Assembly (NCBI RefSeq): GCF_014873535.1
Contig: NZ_JADBEF010000001.1
Coordinates: 3,038,001 to 3,102,000 of the forward strand
Reading direction: 5' to 3'
From: Nonomuraea africana
Lineage (GTDB): Bacteria; Actinomycetota; Actinomycetes; Streptosporangiales; Streptosporangiaceae
DNA length: 64,000 nt
Position numbers and translations under genes: made by a program. The notes below the pieces were generated by a model. The model saw nothing but the letters and a program-made list of their open reading frames with translations, made no database searches and was not told the DNA's origin. Below, one piece after another: positions 1 through 7,493 of this stretch (positions are counted from its first letter, which is position 1; each line of letters opens with the position of its first letter).

Positions 1-52
1 CGCTGAGCTCCTCGTCCAGCAGAGCCGCCAGTACGGCATGCCGCAACGCCAT
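1..52 (-). CDS. PadR-family transcriptional regulator, N-terminal fragment
   Basis: Only the first 17 codons lie in the window, reading MALRHAVLAALLDEELS. This matches the usual start of PadR-type winged-helix repressors, where this helix precedes a G-Y-E/D-L motif that would lie outside. An AAGGAGG ribosome binding site sits just upstream of the ATG. The gene is divergent from the SnoaL-like gene, with an AT-rich stretch (about 94-130) between them that probably carries both promoters and a PadR operator. The family call rests on few residues. Confidence 0.6.
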   Translation of the reverse strand, partial: MALRHAVLAALLDEELS

Positions 53-138
53 CGAGACGCCCTCCTTCCTCTTCCCTACGAACGCGGGCCATGCTCAATT
101 ATATGACTAATCACTTTCTTGACTATAGAGGTGCAGTC

Positions 139-570
139 TTGACGACCACAGACCGCTTCCGGGCCGCCGTCGAAGCTCGCGATCTGGCCGCGCTGAGCGA
201 CCTGTTCACCGACGACATCCGCCTGTACAGCCCGGTGAAGTTCGTCCCCTTCGAGGGCAGGCCCATGGTCATGGGCCTGTTCGGGGTCCTGCTGCGCACT
301 TTTCATGACTTCCGCTACGTCGGGCACTTCGACGGCACCGCCGAGACCAGCACCGACGGCACGGAGGCGCCATCGGTCGTCCTGGTGTTCCGAGCCACCG
401 TGAACGGCAAGCAGATCCATGGCATCGACCTCCTCCAGTTCGACGAGAGCGGCCTGATCAAGGAGTTCACGGTGATGGTCCGCCCGCAGTCCGCGGTCCA
501 CGCGCTGGGCGAAGCGGTACTCGCCGGCCTGGTCGCCGACGGCCTGGTGCCGGCACCAGCTGATCACTGA
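139..570 (+). CDS. SnoaL-like / NTF2-fold protein
   Basis: A 143-residue protein of the nuclear transport factor 2 / SnoaL fold. It opens with a helix (TTTDRFRAAVEARDL) followed by the typical LFTDDIRLYSP strand. Later come a paired W/F-rich sheet and a C-terminal ..VMVRPQSAVHALGEAV helix, as in polyketide-cyclase-like or limonene-epoxide-hydrolase-like proteins. The start chosen is TTG at 139, with AGAGG at 127-131 eight bases upstream. An ATG at 91 would add 16 residues unlike the family. No substrate can be named. Its divergence from a PadR regulator suggests control by that regulator. Confidence 0.72.
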   Translation: MTTTDRFRAAVEARDLAALSDLFTDDIRLYSPVKFVPFEGRPMVMGLFGVLLRTFHDFRYVGHFDGTAETSTDGTEAPSVVLVFRATVNGKQIHGIDLLQFDESGLIKEFTVMVRPQSAVHALGEAVLAGLVADGLVPAPADH

Positions 571-635
571 AGCGCCGCGCCTTCCACCGGGAAGACCGAC
601 GCACGCCGTGGGTGTGTCGTTCTAGGCTGTCGGCC

Positions 636-1064
636 ATGGCGGGAAGCTGGACGGACGCGGACGTCGAACGGCTGCGCGGGCGGCTGGTCGAGCTGGTCGC
701 CGCGCTTCCCGGGGTGATCGCCGAGGACTCGTTCGGGCACATCGCCTTCATGCTGGGACGTAAGCGGCTCGCGTGGTTGCTCGTCGACCACCACGGCGAC
801 GGCAGGCTCGCCCTGTGCGTGAAGGCGCCACCCGGCGAACTCGAGACGCTGCTCACGGCCGATCCCGATCGATACTTCCGCCCGGCCTACGTCCGGGGGT
901 GGGTCGGCGTCGAGCTCCACGACGTACGGCCGGACTGGGCCGAGGTCGGCGCGCTGCTGGAACAGGCCTGGCGGATGCTCGCGAGCAAACGCGCCGTCGC
1001 CGCATACGACGCCGACCACGCGACCCGCGACTCGACCCCCACCCCTGCCGCCGAAGAGCCGTAG
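636..1064 (+). CDS. MmcQ/YjbR-family protein
   Basis: A 142-residue protein of the MmcQ/YjbR family, a double-wing fold once annotated as DNA binding. Family marks seen are the F-x-H-I-A-F-M strand, the LLVDHHGDGRLALCVKAPPGE region and an RYFRPAYV..GWVGVEL block. The ATG at 636 is preferred to a GTG at 612, because the family begins with the helix MAGSWTDADVERLRGRL. It is a single gene reading away from the SnoaL-like gene, with 65 bases between them. The molecular role of the family is not well established and nothing in the sequence refines it. Confidence 0.75.
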   Translation: MAGSWTDADVERLRGRLVELVAALPGVIAEDSFGHIAFMLGRKRLAWLLVDHHGDGRLALCVKAPPGELETLLTADPDRYFRPAYVRGWVGVELHDVRPDWAEVGALLEQAWRMLASKRAVAAYDADHATRDSTPTPAAEEP

Positions 1065-1149
1065 ACGCCTTTGCACAGGACCGCCGAGATCCTCGGTCAG
1101 GTGGGGACGGCCATCAAGTCCTTCCTCGCCGACGTCGTCTGGCCCCGGC

Positions 1150-1240
1150 CCTGATGCCGGCGGCGCCGTCCGGACCCTGCCTTGATGTGGCGGCGCCGTC
1201 TGACGGCGGCCCTGATGCGGCGGTGCCGTCCGGCGCCGGC
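1150..1240. repeat. Degenerate ~31-bp tandem repeat in convergent intergenic space
   Basis: Three imperfect copies of a unit with core CTGATGCGGCGGTGCCGTC start near 1151, 1182 and 1212, so the period is 30-31 bp. They lie between two convergent genes and carry no credible coding sequence. A second repeat cluster of similar period lies at 3440-3600. Confidence 0.55.
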
Positions 1241-1251
1241 CCTGAGGTGCC

Positions 1252-1282
1252 GGAGCAGGCCGGCGGGAAGCCGGCCCGCTCC
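1252..1282 (-). terminator. Stem-loop downstream of the ydeI-like gene
   Basis: GGAGC at 1252-1256 pairs with GCTCC at 1278-1282, with an inner GCCGGC/GCCGGC pairing. This is a GC-rich hairpin placed 13 bases after the stop of the leftward YdeI-like gene. It has no long T tract, as is common in high-GC actinomycetes. Confidence 0.5.
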
Positions 1283-1294
1283 GCATCACCGGGG

Positions 1295-1837
1295 TCACCG
1301 GCTCTGCAGGCCGGAGATCGCCTTCTGGAGGCGAGCCGCGCGCCCGGCCGGGGTCCTGGCCTTCAGCAGCGACAGGATCACCAGGTATCGGCCGGTCTTG
1401 TCGAGTGCCTCGAAGCGGGCGGCGGCCTCCGGGTTCGCCGCCAGTGCCTCAGCCAGGTCGGGCGGGACGGTGGCGTTGCGCTGGGCGGTGTAGGCCGCCG
1501 CCCAGCGGCCGTCCGCCTGGGCGGCGGCGACCTCCGCCAGGCCGGGCGGCCGCATGCGCCCGGCGGCGGTCAACTTCTCCACGAGCTCGACGTTCACCCG
1601 CGACCATGGGCTGCCCTTGCGGCGACGCGAGTACCGCTGGAGGTAGAAGTGCTCGTCACAGGACTTGCGTTGGCTGTCGATCCAGCCGTAGCACAGCGCG
1701 ACCTCCAGCGCCTCGGTGATCGTGATCGAGGTGGCGGCCGAGCCCTTCTTAGCGATCTTCAGCCAGACGCCGCCCTCGTCCTCGTGGTGCTCGGCCAGCC
1801 ACGACTCCCACTGGGCGGCATCCGTCAAGTGCATCAT
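1295..1837 (-). CDS. YdeI/OmpD-associated family protein
   Basis: A 180-residue protein of the bacteriocin-protection YdeI/OmpD-associated family. It begins with the typical WESWLAEHHEDEGGVWLKIAKK strand-helix. The family block EALEVALCYGWIDSQRK follows, then QRYSRRRKGSPWSRVNVELVEKL, and the C-terminal helical segment. Length is normal for the family. The first ATG overlaps the stop of the VOC gene upstream as ATGA, so the two are translationally coupled. Both are divergent from a WYL regulator, which is the likely controller. The biochemical role of the family is unclear. Confidence 0.82.
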   Translation of the reverse strand: MMHLTDAAQWESWLAEHHEDEGGVWLKIAKKGSAATSITITEALEVALCYGWIDSQRKSCDEHFYLQRYSRRRKGSPWSRVNVELVEKLTAAGRMRPPGLAEVAAAQADGRWAAAYTAQRNATVPPDLAEALAANPEAAARFEALDKTGRYLVILSLLKARTPAGRAARLQKAISGLQSR

Positions 1838-2241
1838 CGGCCCAGGATCTCCAGGTAGTGCTGGTTGTACATGATGCCGAGGACGTTGCCGAACGGGTCG
1901 ACGACGGAGGCGGTGACGAAGCCGGGCCCGTGCTCGGTGAGCGGCAGGTACGGCGTGGCCCCCATCGACAGCAGCCGGTCAAGCGTGCCCTGGACGTCGT
2001 CGACGTGCCAGTGGATGACCGCGCCACCGGGGACGGTGGCGGCGTTCGGCGGGGCGAAGCGCCGATCGATGAGGCCGAGCTCGGCCTGGTAGTCGCCGAT
2101 CCTGAACTCGTAGTAGGCGGCCGGCTGCCCGTTGCCCGGACGCTCGAAGTACGGCTCGACGCCCAGCAGCTCGGCGTACCACTTCTTGGCCGCCTCCAGG
2201 TCGTCGGCCCAGATGTTGACGGTGGCGAGTCCTCGCAGCAT
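1834..2241 (-). CDS. VOC-family (glyoxalase/bleomycin-resistance fold) protein
   Basis: A 135-residue vicinal-oxygen-chelate protein with two beta-alpha-beta-beta-beta units. The N-terminal unit runs MLRGLATVNIWADDLEAAKKWYAELLG, and the C-terminal unit ends in ASVVDPFGNVLGIMYN. These are typical of dioxygenase or glyoxalase-like enzymes. The ATG at 2241 has AAGGAG upstream and is preferred over a longer reading to 2457. It is the first gene of a two-gene leftward operon with the YdeI-like gene (4-bp overlap). The intergenic palindrome at 2279-2301 lies just upstream. The substrate is unknown. Confidence 0.82.
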   Translation of the reverse strand: MLRGLATVNIWADDLEAAKKWYAELLGVEPYFERPGNGQPAAYYEFRIGDYQAELGLIDRRFAPPNAATVPGGAVIHWHVDDVQGTLDRLLSMGATPYLPLTEHGPGFVTASVVDPFGNVLGIMYNQHYLEILGR

Positions 2242-2278
2242 GTGGTGCTCCTTTCGTCTGCTCAAACCATAGGAGCCC

Positions 2279-2301
2279 TTGAGGAACCTCCGTTTCCTCA
2301 A
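2279..2301. promoter_or_regulatory. 8-7-8 palindrome, probable operator of the WYL regulator
   Basis: TTGAGGAA (2279-2286) and TTCCTCAA (2294-2301) are perfect inverted arms around a 7-base spacer. The site lies between the divergent VOC gene and the WYL regulator, 19 bases before the regulator ATG. A site of identical geometry (60149-60171) lies before the paralogous regulator at 60190, which supports an operator role. Confidence 0.65.
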
Positions 2302-2320
2302 TGCCTGGCAGAATGAGGAA

Positions 2321-3253
2321 ATGTTGGAAACCTCGGTCCGCCTGCTCCGCCTGCTGTCCCTCCTCCAGTCGCGTCCCGAGTGGCCGGGCCGCGAGCTGGC
2401 CGAACGGCTCGACGTGACCACCAGGACCGTGCGCAACGACATCGAGCGGCTGCGCATCCTCGGCTACCGGATCCACTCCACCACCGGTACGGCCGGCGGC
2501 TACCGCCTCGGCGCGGGCGCGGCCCTGCCCCCGCTGATCCTGGACGACGAGGAGGCGGTGGCCGTGGCCGTCAGCCTCCACGCGGCGGCCGCCGGAACGG
2601 TGACCGGCATCGAGGAGACCTCGCTGCGCGCCCTCACCAAGCTCCAGCAGATGCTCCCCTCACGGCTGCGCCGCCGCATCGACGCGCTGGGGGCGGCCAC
2701 CGTGTCGGTCGCCGGCCGTGGCCCCACAGTGGACGCCGAGACCCTCACCGTCATCGCCGCCGCCATCCGCGACCACGAGCAGCTGCGCTTCGACTACGAG
2801 GATCGCGACGGTACGGCGGGCTCGCGCACGGCCGAGCCCCACCGCCTCGTCTACACCGGCCGCCGCTGGTACCTGCTGGCCTGGGACACCGTCCGCGCCG
2901 ACTGGCGCACCTTCCGCGCCGACCGCATCCGCCCTCGCACACCGAACGGCCCGCGTTTCACCCCCCGGCGTCCGCCGAGCGACGCCGCCACTCACGTCGT
3001 GCGCGGCGTCGGCTCGACGGCCTGGCGATACCCGGCCCGCGTCCGCCTGCACGCTCCCCTGGCGCAGCTCTCCGACATCCTGCCGCCCACGGTGGGTCTG
3101 CTGCACGACGACGGGGTGCTGGAGACCGGCGGTGACTCCCTGATCAATCTCGCCGCCTTCCTGGGCAGCCTCGACGTGCCGTTCACCGTCCTGGACCCAC
3201 CGGAGCTACGCGACCTCCTGCACTCTCTGGCCGCCCGGTACGCGAACGCGTGA
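2321..3253 (+). CDS. WYL-domain helix-turn-helix transcriptional regulator
   Basis: A 310-residue regulator. The N-terminal winged helix (about residues 1-60) includes LAERLDVTTRTVRNDIERLRILGY followed by a GTAGGYRLGAG wing. A WYL ligand-sensing domain lies around residues 135-215 (RRWYLLAWDTVRADWRTFRADRI), followed by a WCX-like C-terminal extension. The ATG at 2321 is chosen because MLETSVRLLRLLSLLQSR is the conserved start; a longer reading to 2279 would run through the palindrome. It is divergent from the VOC/YdeI operon, its likely target. The protein at 60190 is a clear paralogue with the same layout. Confidence 0.88.
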   Translation: MLETSVRLLRLLSLLQSRPEWPGRELAERLDVTTRTVRNDIERLRILGYRIHSTTGTAGGYRLGAGAALPPLILDDEEAVAVAVSLHAAAAGTVTGIEETSLRALTKLQQMLPSRLRRRIDALGAATVSVAGRGPTVDAETLTVIAAAIRDHEQLRFDYEDRDGTAGSRTAEPHRLVYTGRRWYLLAWDTVRADWRTFRADRIRPRTPNGPRFTPRRPPSDAATHVVRGVGSTAWRYPARVRLHAPLAQLSDILPPTVGLLHDDGVLETGGDSLINLAAFLGSLDVPFTVLDPPELRDLLHSLAARYANA

Positions 3254-3636
3254 CCTGGATCGGCACATCGGGAGACCTTCCCACGCCGCCCCAGACGAGC
3301 CACCCGGCCGCGGCCCGCGCAGCGGGGACGAGGGCTGACGCCCCAAGAAACGCCGGCCGAAGCCGACAGCGCAGGTGCCCGCGCTATCGGGGCCCATGGC
3401 GCAGGCGTCGGCTGACGAAAAGCAGGAGAGCAGCTCCCGGTCCCGTCGGAAGACGACGGCACAGGGCCATCGCGGGTACCGGCTCCTTCGGAAGGCGACG
3501 GCACAGGTGCCGGTCCCCTCGGAAGGCGACGGCACAGGTGCTGGGCCTGCCAAAAGGCGACATCGCGGGTGCCGGCCCTGCCGCAGGCCGGCGGGGCACG
3601 TGCCGGCCTCGCCGGAAGCCGCCAGTGAAGCCCGTT
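3254..3636. repeat. Intergenic region with degenerate tandem repeats
   Basis: This 383-bp convergent gap has no credible gene. Between about 3440 and 3600 it holds repeats of a core TCGGAAGGCGACGGCACAGG, at 3446-3465 (one mismatch), 3488-3507 and 3519-3538. A decayed copy follows near 3551. Starts are 42 and 31 bp apart. The units are GC-rich with GGTGCCGG linkers and might form RNA structure after the SDR gene. Confidence 0.6.
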
Positions 3637-4497
3637 CTAGCGGAAGGCGGCGACGTGGCGCTGGGCCCAGGCGGCGAACGGGCGGGGCGCGCGGCCGAGC
3701 ACCTGCTCGATGTCAGGGCTGATGCGCTGCTCGGCCGGGGTGGGCTCGCCGATGATGGCCAGGGTGGTCTCGACCACGGGCTCGGGCATGAACTGCAGCA
3801 TCTGCGCGCGGGCCTCCTCGCGAGACTGCTCGACGAACCGGATCGGCTCGCCGAGCGCCTCACCGATCGCCTCGGCTCGCTGCCTGGGCGTGGTGAGGGC
3901 GGGCCCGGTCAGCTCGTATACCTTCCCGGTGTGACCGTCCTCGCGCAGGACCACGGCGGCGACCTCGGCGATGTCGGCCGGGTCGACGAACGGCAGGCTG
4001 ACGTCACCGAACGGCGCGGCGACGGTCCGCTGGGCCCGGATCGACTCGGCCCAGGCGTAAACGTTGGAGGCGAAGCCACCGGGCCGCAGGATCGTCCAGT
4101 CCAGGCCCGACTGCCGGACGGCGTCCTCGATGGAGCGGGCGGTGCTCCCATGGGAGGATGACTCGGGCCGGGTGACGACTCCCTGGGAGGACAGCAACAC
4201 GACCCGTCCGACTCCCCCGGCCTTCGCGTCGGCGAGGACGTCGCTGACGATGCCGCCCGGATCGTCGGCGACGGACACGAAGTCGCCGGAGATGAGCAGG
4301 AACAGCGCGTCGGCGCCGTCGAAGGCGGGCCGGAGGCCCGCGGGGTCGGCCAGGTCGGCGGCGGTCACCCGCACTCCCTGGGGCACGTCAGCCTCGGTGA
4401 TCTTCCGCGAGACGGCCGTCACCGACTCGCCCGCCTCGACCAGCAGCTCCACCAGCGTCCGTCCGACGTTTCCGGTCGCTCCCGTTACTACGATCAT
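3637..4497 (-). CDS. NmrA-like atypical short-chain dehydrogenase (NAD(P)-binding)
   Basis: A 286-residue atypical SDR. The N-terminal Rossmann motif is VTGATGNVG (residues 4-12), and a VVLLSSQGVV strand follows near residue 100. A WTILRPGGFASN block is typical of NmrA/HSCARG and quinone-oxidoreductase (YtfG/QorB-like) proteins. The classical Y-x-x-x-K pair is absent, as expected for this subgroup. It is divergent from a TetR regulator across a short region holding TTAGTTAG and GTTAGT repeats. Regulation by that TetR protein is therefore likely. The substrate is not predictable. Confidence 0.83.
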   Translation of the reverse strand: MIVVTGATGNVGRTLVELLVEAGESVTAVSRKITEADVPQGVRVTAADLADPAGLRPAFDGADALFLLISGDFVSVADDPGGIVSDVLADAKAGGVGRVVLLSSQGVVTRPESSSHGSTARSIEDAVRQSGLDWTILRPGGFASNVYAWAESIRAQRTVAAPFGDVSLPFVDPADIAEVAAVVLREDGHTGKVYELTGPALTTPRQRAEAIGEALGEPIRFVEQSREEARAQMLQFMPEPVVETTLAIIGEPTPAEQRISPDIEQVLGRAPRPFAAWAQRHVAAFR

Positions 4498-4565
4498 GTC
4501 GATTCCTTAGTTAGTTGCCTGACTTAGTTGGAACCGTAGCACAGCCGAGTGGGCGCGCGTCTATA

Positions 4566-4583
4566 GTTAGTGGGGTGACTAAC
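4566..4583. promoter_or_regulatory. Inverted repeat over the tetR start, candidate TetR operator
   Basis: GTTAGT (4566-4571) and ACTAAC (4578-4583) are perfect 6-base arms around a 6-base spacer that holds the GTG start of the tetR gene. Related TTAGTTAG and CTTAGTTGG sequences occur at about 4507-4531 next to the divergent SDR start. This is the layout of an autoregulated TetR pair. Confidence 0.5.
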
Positions 4584-5186
4584 TCAACAAAGTCTCGGGC
4601 GCGGGGGGGAGACAAGCGGCGGCGGCTGATGGCCGCGGCCGCTCGGGTCCTGCATCAGCAGGGCGTGGAGCGCACGACCATCGCCGACATCGCCGCGGCC
4701 GCCGACGTGCCCGTCGGGAACGTGTATTACTACTTCAAGACCAAGGACGAGCTGGTCCAGGCGGCCCTGGCCGAGCATTCCGGGCACCTCGCGGAACTCA
4801 CCGGCGAGCTCGACAAGCTCCCCGACCCGATCGAACGACTCAAGGCGCTGATCGACGCCTGGGTCGGCCAGCGCGACGTCGCGGCCCGCTACGGCTGCCC
4901 CACCGGCACCCTGGCCGTCGAGCTCGACAAGCGCGCCGAGGGCGGCATCGACCTGGAAGCGGGCAAGGTCATCCGGTTGCTGCTGGACTGGGTGGAAGGC
5001 CAGTTCCGCGAGGCCGGACTGCCCGATCCCGACGACCTCGCGATCGCGCTGGTCGGCGCGTACCAGGGCATGTCACTGCTGGCCAACGCCCTACGCGACC
5101 CGGAGATCATGACCCGCGAGGGAAGCCGCCTCACCCGCTGGCTCGACACCCTGCACGGAGACGGCACCGACCGCCGAGACCTTTGA
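4575..5186 (+). CDS. TetR/AcrR-family transcriptional regulator
   Basis: A 203-residue regulator. The N-terminal helix-turn-helix is TTIADIAAAADVPVGNVYYYFKTKDEL (about residues 34-60). It is followed by an all-helical ligand domain with the TGTLAVELDKRAEGG segment seen in TetR_C proteins. The start is taken as GTG at 4575. A TATAGT -10 box at 4562-4567 lies 7 bases before it, suggesting a leaderless transcript. A more upstream in-frame ATG (4515) would lie inside the promoter region. It is divergent from the NmrA-like SDR gene. Confidence 0.85.
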   Translation: MTNSTKSRARGGDKRRRLMAAAARVLHQQGVERTTIADIAAAADVPVGNVYYYFKTKDELVQAALAEHSGHLAELTGELDKLPDPIERLKALIDAWVGQRDVAARYGCPTGTLAVELDKRAEGGIDLEAGKVIRLLLDWVEGQFREAGLPDPDDLAIALVGAYQGMSLLANALRDPEIMTREGSRLTRWLDTLHGDGTDRRDL

Positions 5187-5503
5187 GATCCTTCCCGGGG
5201 GACTGCTTTCCCCGAGTAAGGCAGTCAGCGGGCGGCACGCGGGGGAGTTGGGCTCTCCCGCGAAACACCCTCTGTGCGGACCTTGCCCGTCAGCACTCGA
5301 TGACGTCGCCCGCGAGCATGATGTCGCCCCACCGGGCAGGGCGTTCGGAACTTCATGGGTCGCCGCGAACCGCTCGACGCCCTCGCGTCGCCGCGCACGC
5401 CGTACCACCAGACGGTCATCTACGCGGCGCACGGACAGCTACGGACCACCCACGGCCCCGCGTGCAGCGCTGATCCCGGGGCGAACAAGTTCCGGCACTG
5501 GGT
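5187..5503. other. Intergenic region, no gene supported
   Basis: The 317 bp between the tetR stop and the palindrome hold a weak hairpin (CGGGG at 5196-5200 with CCCCG at 5210-5214) that could end tetR transcription. A 57-codon frame starts at 5355, but it has no ribosome binding site and runs through the operator, so it is not called. Confidence 0.45.
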
Positions 5504-5547
5504 ACTTTCCTATGAGGAAAGTAGATGATACTTTCCTCATAGGAAAG
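5504..5547. promoter_or_regulatory. Large double palindrome upstream of membrane protein/regulator operon
   Basis: ACTTTCCTATGAGGAAAGT (5504-5522) and its reverse complement (5530-5547, matching 18 of 19 bases) flank a 7-base spacer AGATGAT. Each 17-base copy is itself an imperfect palindrome (CTTTCC..GGAAAG), so the site offers two dimer-binding positions 26 bp apart. It lies 22 bases before the next ATG and most likely binds the winged-helix regulator encoded two genes downstream. Confidence 0.7.
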
Positions 5548-5569
5548 CAGTCGACATCAAGGATGGCCC

Positions 5570-6043
5570 ATGAATTCTCAGGACGCCCAGTCCTCCCTCG
5601 ACACCATCCGCCGCCTCCAGGGCAGAACTCGTGAGGAGATCGTCCGCCAGATGTTCCCGCTGCCCTGCGTGGTCATCTCGGCGCTCGGCCTCTTCGCCGG
5701 GCTGGGATCGACCGATCTCCCGCGCCCTTGGCCTACCGTCGGCAGCCTGCTCGGCTTCGGTCTGTACGCAGGCATCGGAATCGTGTACGCACACTGGGCC
5801 TCCGTCCGCAGGAAGCCCACCGGCCAGGAGGTAGGGGTTTACCTGGCATTGACGGCCGTTCTTCTGCTGGTTTTCGGCATCTCCCGGATCGCCGCCTTCT
5901 TCTTGCTCGGCGTGCCGGCGCACGGACTGCTGTCCCAGGCCGCCGTCGCCGGCGCCGTGACGGCCGTGACATATGTTGCGATCATGCCCCTGACCCGCCG
6001 GGTCATGAAGGCGATCATCCAGCAGGACGACAAGAGCGGCTGA
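5570..6043 (+). CDS. Four-helix membrane protein of unknown function
   Basis: A 157-residue integral membrane protein. After a charged N-terminal helix (about residues 1-28), hydrophobic stretches lie near 32-47, 58-75, 88-110 and 118-142, with a positive C-terminal tail. Related small proteins commonly precede a MarR-like winged-helix gene in actinomycetes, as here. Its stop overlaps the start of the regulator as TGATG. The double palindrome at 5504-5547 is immediately upstream. No enzymatic motif is visible. A sensor, efflux accessory or lipid-stress protein is possible, but I cannot choose between these. Confidence 0.78.
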   Translation: MNSQDAQSSLDTIRRLQGRTREEIVRQMFPLPCVVISALGLFAGLGSTDLPRPWPTVGSLLGFGLYAGIGIVYAHWASVRRKPTGQEVGVYLALTAVLLLVFGISRIAAFFLLGVPAHGLLSQAAVAGAVTAVTYVAIMPLTRRVMKAIIQQDDKSG

Positions 6044-6357
6044 TGGATCCATTCTTCGATGAATTCCTGCACGTGCCCGCGCGGTTGTCGATCGTCGCGC
6101 TGCTGGCGCCGGCCGACTGGGTCGATTTCGGCTTCCTCAGGGACACGATCGGAACCAGTGACTCGGCGCTGTCCAAGCAGGTCTCCGCACTGGCCTCCGC
6201 CGGGTACGTCGAGGTGCGCAAGGGCCAGGACAAGCGTGCGCGCCGCACCTACGTGCGGCTCACTCCGGAAGGGAGGCAGGCGCTCCAGCGGCACGCGGCG
6301 GCACTGGAGCGAATCGTCGCGCTCGCCCGAACGCCGGGACCTGAGAACGGCCGCTGA
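6043..6357 (+). CDS. Winged-helix transcriptional regulator (MarR/ArsR-like, HTH_27 type)
   Basis: A 104-residue regulator that is almost all DNA-binding domain. It starts MDPFFDEFLHVPARLSIVALL, a conserved family start. The recognition region is FLRDTIGTSDSALSKQVSAL, and the wing is VEVRKGQDKRARRTYVRLTPEG. Such short one-domain proteins bind DNA as dimers. It is coupled to the membrane protein gene by TGATG, so the two are co-expressed. The large palindrome upstream of the operon is its probable autoregulatory site. The inducer is unknown. Confidence 0.85.
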   Translation: MDPFFDEFLHVPARLSIVALLAPADWVDFGFLRDTIGTSDSALSKQVSALASAGYVEVRKGQDKRARRTYVRLTPEGRQALQRHAAALERIVALARTPGPENGR

Positions 6358-6602
6358 CCCTGTCCTGGCGCCATCTCTATCGCAGGCTTGAGCGTCCGCG
6401 ACGATGCCGTTCGGTCGAGGCGCGTGACGCAATTCTCACCGGCACCCCTGTACGGCCCCCGTACCGGCATCTCCAGGAGATCCCCCGCCGCGATCGAGGG
6501 GCACCGTACGGCGCGCCACAGTCGGGTGACCCCTCTCACATGAACAATCTCCGCCTTGAGATCGTCGATCAAGTATCGACGTTCCTACGGAAAGGTTGTG
6601 TT

Positions 6603-7025
6603 GTGAACAGACGCGTACTCGGCGCGGCGGCCACGCTGATCGCCGCCACCGCTTTCATCGCCACCACTCCGGCCACCGCCGCCCAAGCCGGCGCGTACGG
6701 CTGCTCCGGCGGACTGGTCCGGAGCTGGACGTTGAACAACGGGCTTGAGATCCCCGTCAGCCGCCTCCACCTGTATTACGACTCCAGGACTGGCTACAAC
6801 TGCGCCGTCAACGTGTGGACCTCGACGGCCGGCGACAAGGGCCGGATTTCCGTCAGCATCCGCAGCAAGACCGACAGTGCCACGAAATCCGATTCCGGCA
6901 ACTACCGAAAGTACGCCGGCCCGGTCAAGACCTACGGCAAGGACCGCTGCGTCAGGGTGACCGGCTACGCCAGCGCCTCCAATTACTCCCCCAACTACGA
7001 CAGCGGCTGGGTCGCCTGCCGCTGA
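6603..7025 (+). CDS. Secreted spore-associated protein A-like protein
   Basis: A 140-residue exported protein. The N-terminus MNRRVLGAAATLIAATAFIA.. is a Sec signal peptide ending near ATTPATAAQA. The mature part has four cysteines and the pattern LYYDSRTGYNCAVNVWTS..YAGPVKTYGKDRC, which resembles Streptomyces spore-associated protein A (SapA) homologues. The GTG start at 6603 has GGAAAGG upstream; a longer in-frame reading from 6540 is unlikely because it precedes the signal peptide. The function of the SapA family is not known. It is transcribed alone. Confidence 0.72.
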   Translation: MNRRVLGAAATLIAATAFIATTPATAAQAGAYGCSGGLVRSWTLNNGLEIPVSRLHLYYDSRTGYNCAVNVWTSTAGDKGRISVSIRSKTDSATKSDSGNYRKYAGPVKTYGKDRCVRVTGYASASNYSPNYDSGWVACR

Positions 7026-7410
7026 TACCACTCGGCGATCATGAGCGGTTCTCAAGGCGGGCCGGCTGCTCGAAGTCGTGCAGCCGTCACGGCCGACTTG
7101 GCGCGCCATGGCGGCCCGCGTCGCCCGTGATTCGTCGCTCGCCGCGACCACCGCGGCGGGCGGCGAAAGCCCCCGTCCTGCCGCCCATTGCACCGGGCAT
7201 AGCCCCCTTGAGGGGCCGCGTTGCTCCTGTGTTGGCCCGACTCAACAAGATCAACGTGCAGCCGTCGGGTCCTGGCCTTGTACGCCTCGTATTCGTCACG
7301 AGGGATGGTGTGCGGTGATGCGCCTTCACGCATTCCCGGGCGAAAGCAAGATCCTTCGTGACACTGCATCCACCCCGACGCCATCATCGGACGTCAGCCA
7401 CATGGGGAGC
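7026..7410. other. Intergenic region between convergent genes
   Basis: About 385 bp with no reading frame that shows codon bias, a ribosome binding site or family resemblance. It lies between the sapA-like gene and the terminators of the sarcosine/serine operon. I see nothing else in it. Confidence 0.5.
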
Positions 7411-7472
7411 GCGAGGGTTCTCCCTCGCCGGGGCCCGGCTGTCACGGCCCGGACCCCATGGCGCGAAGCGCC
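7411..7472 (-). terminator. Tandem hairpins terminating the dmgO-glyA-sox-sdaA operon
   Basis: GCGAGGG (7411-7417) and CCCTCGC (7422-7428) form a perfect 7-bp stem with a 4-base loop. A second hairpin, GGCGC-GAA-GCGCC, lies at 7460-7472. Both are just beyond the sdaA stop at 7494 on the leftward strand. Confidence 0.65.
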
Positions 7473-7493
7473 CCCCTGTGAGGACGACGCCTT

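Noticed and set aside
1150..1240. CRISPR-like array
   Set aside because: The copies are imperfect and contiguous, have no distinct spacers and no cas genes are present.
5355..5528. 57-codon plus-strand frame starting MGRREPLDAL
   Set aside because: No ribosome binding site and no family resemblance, and the 3' end lies inside the double palindrome at 5504.
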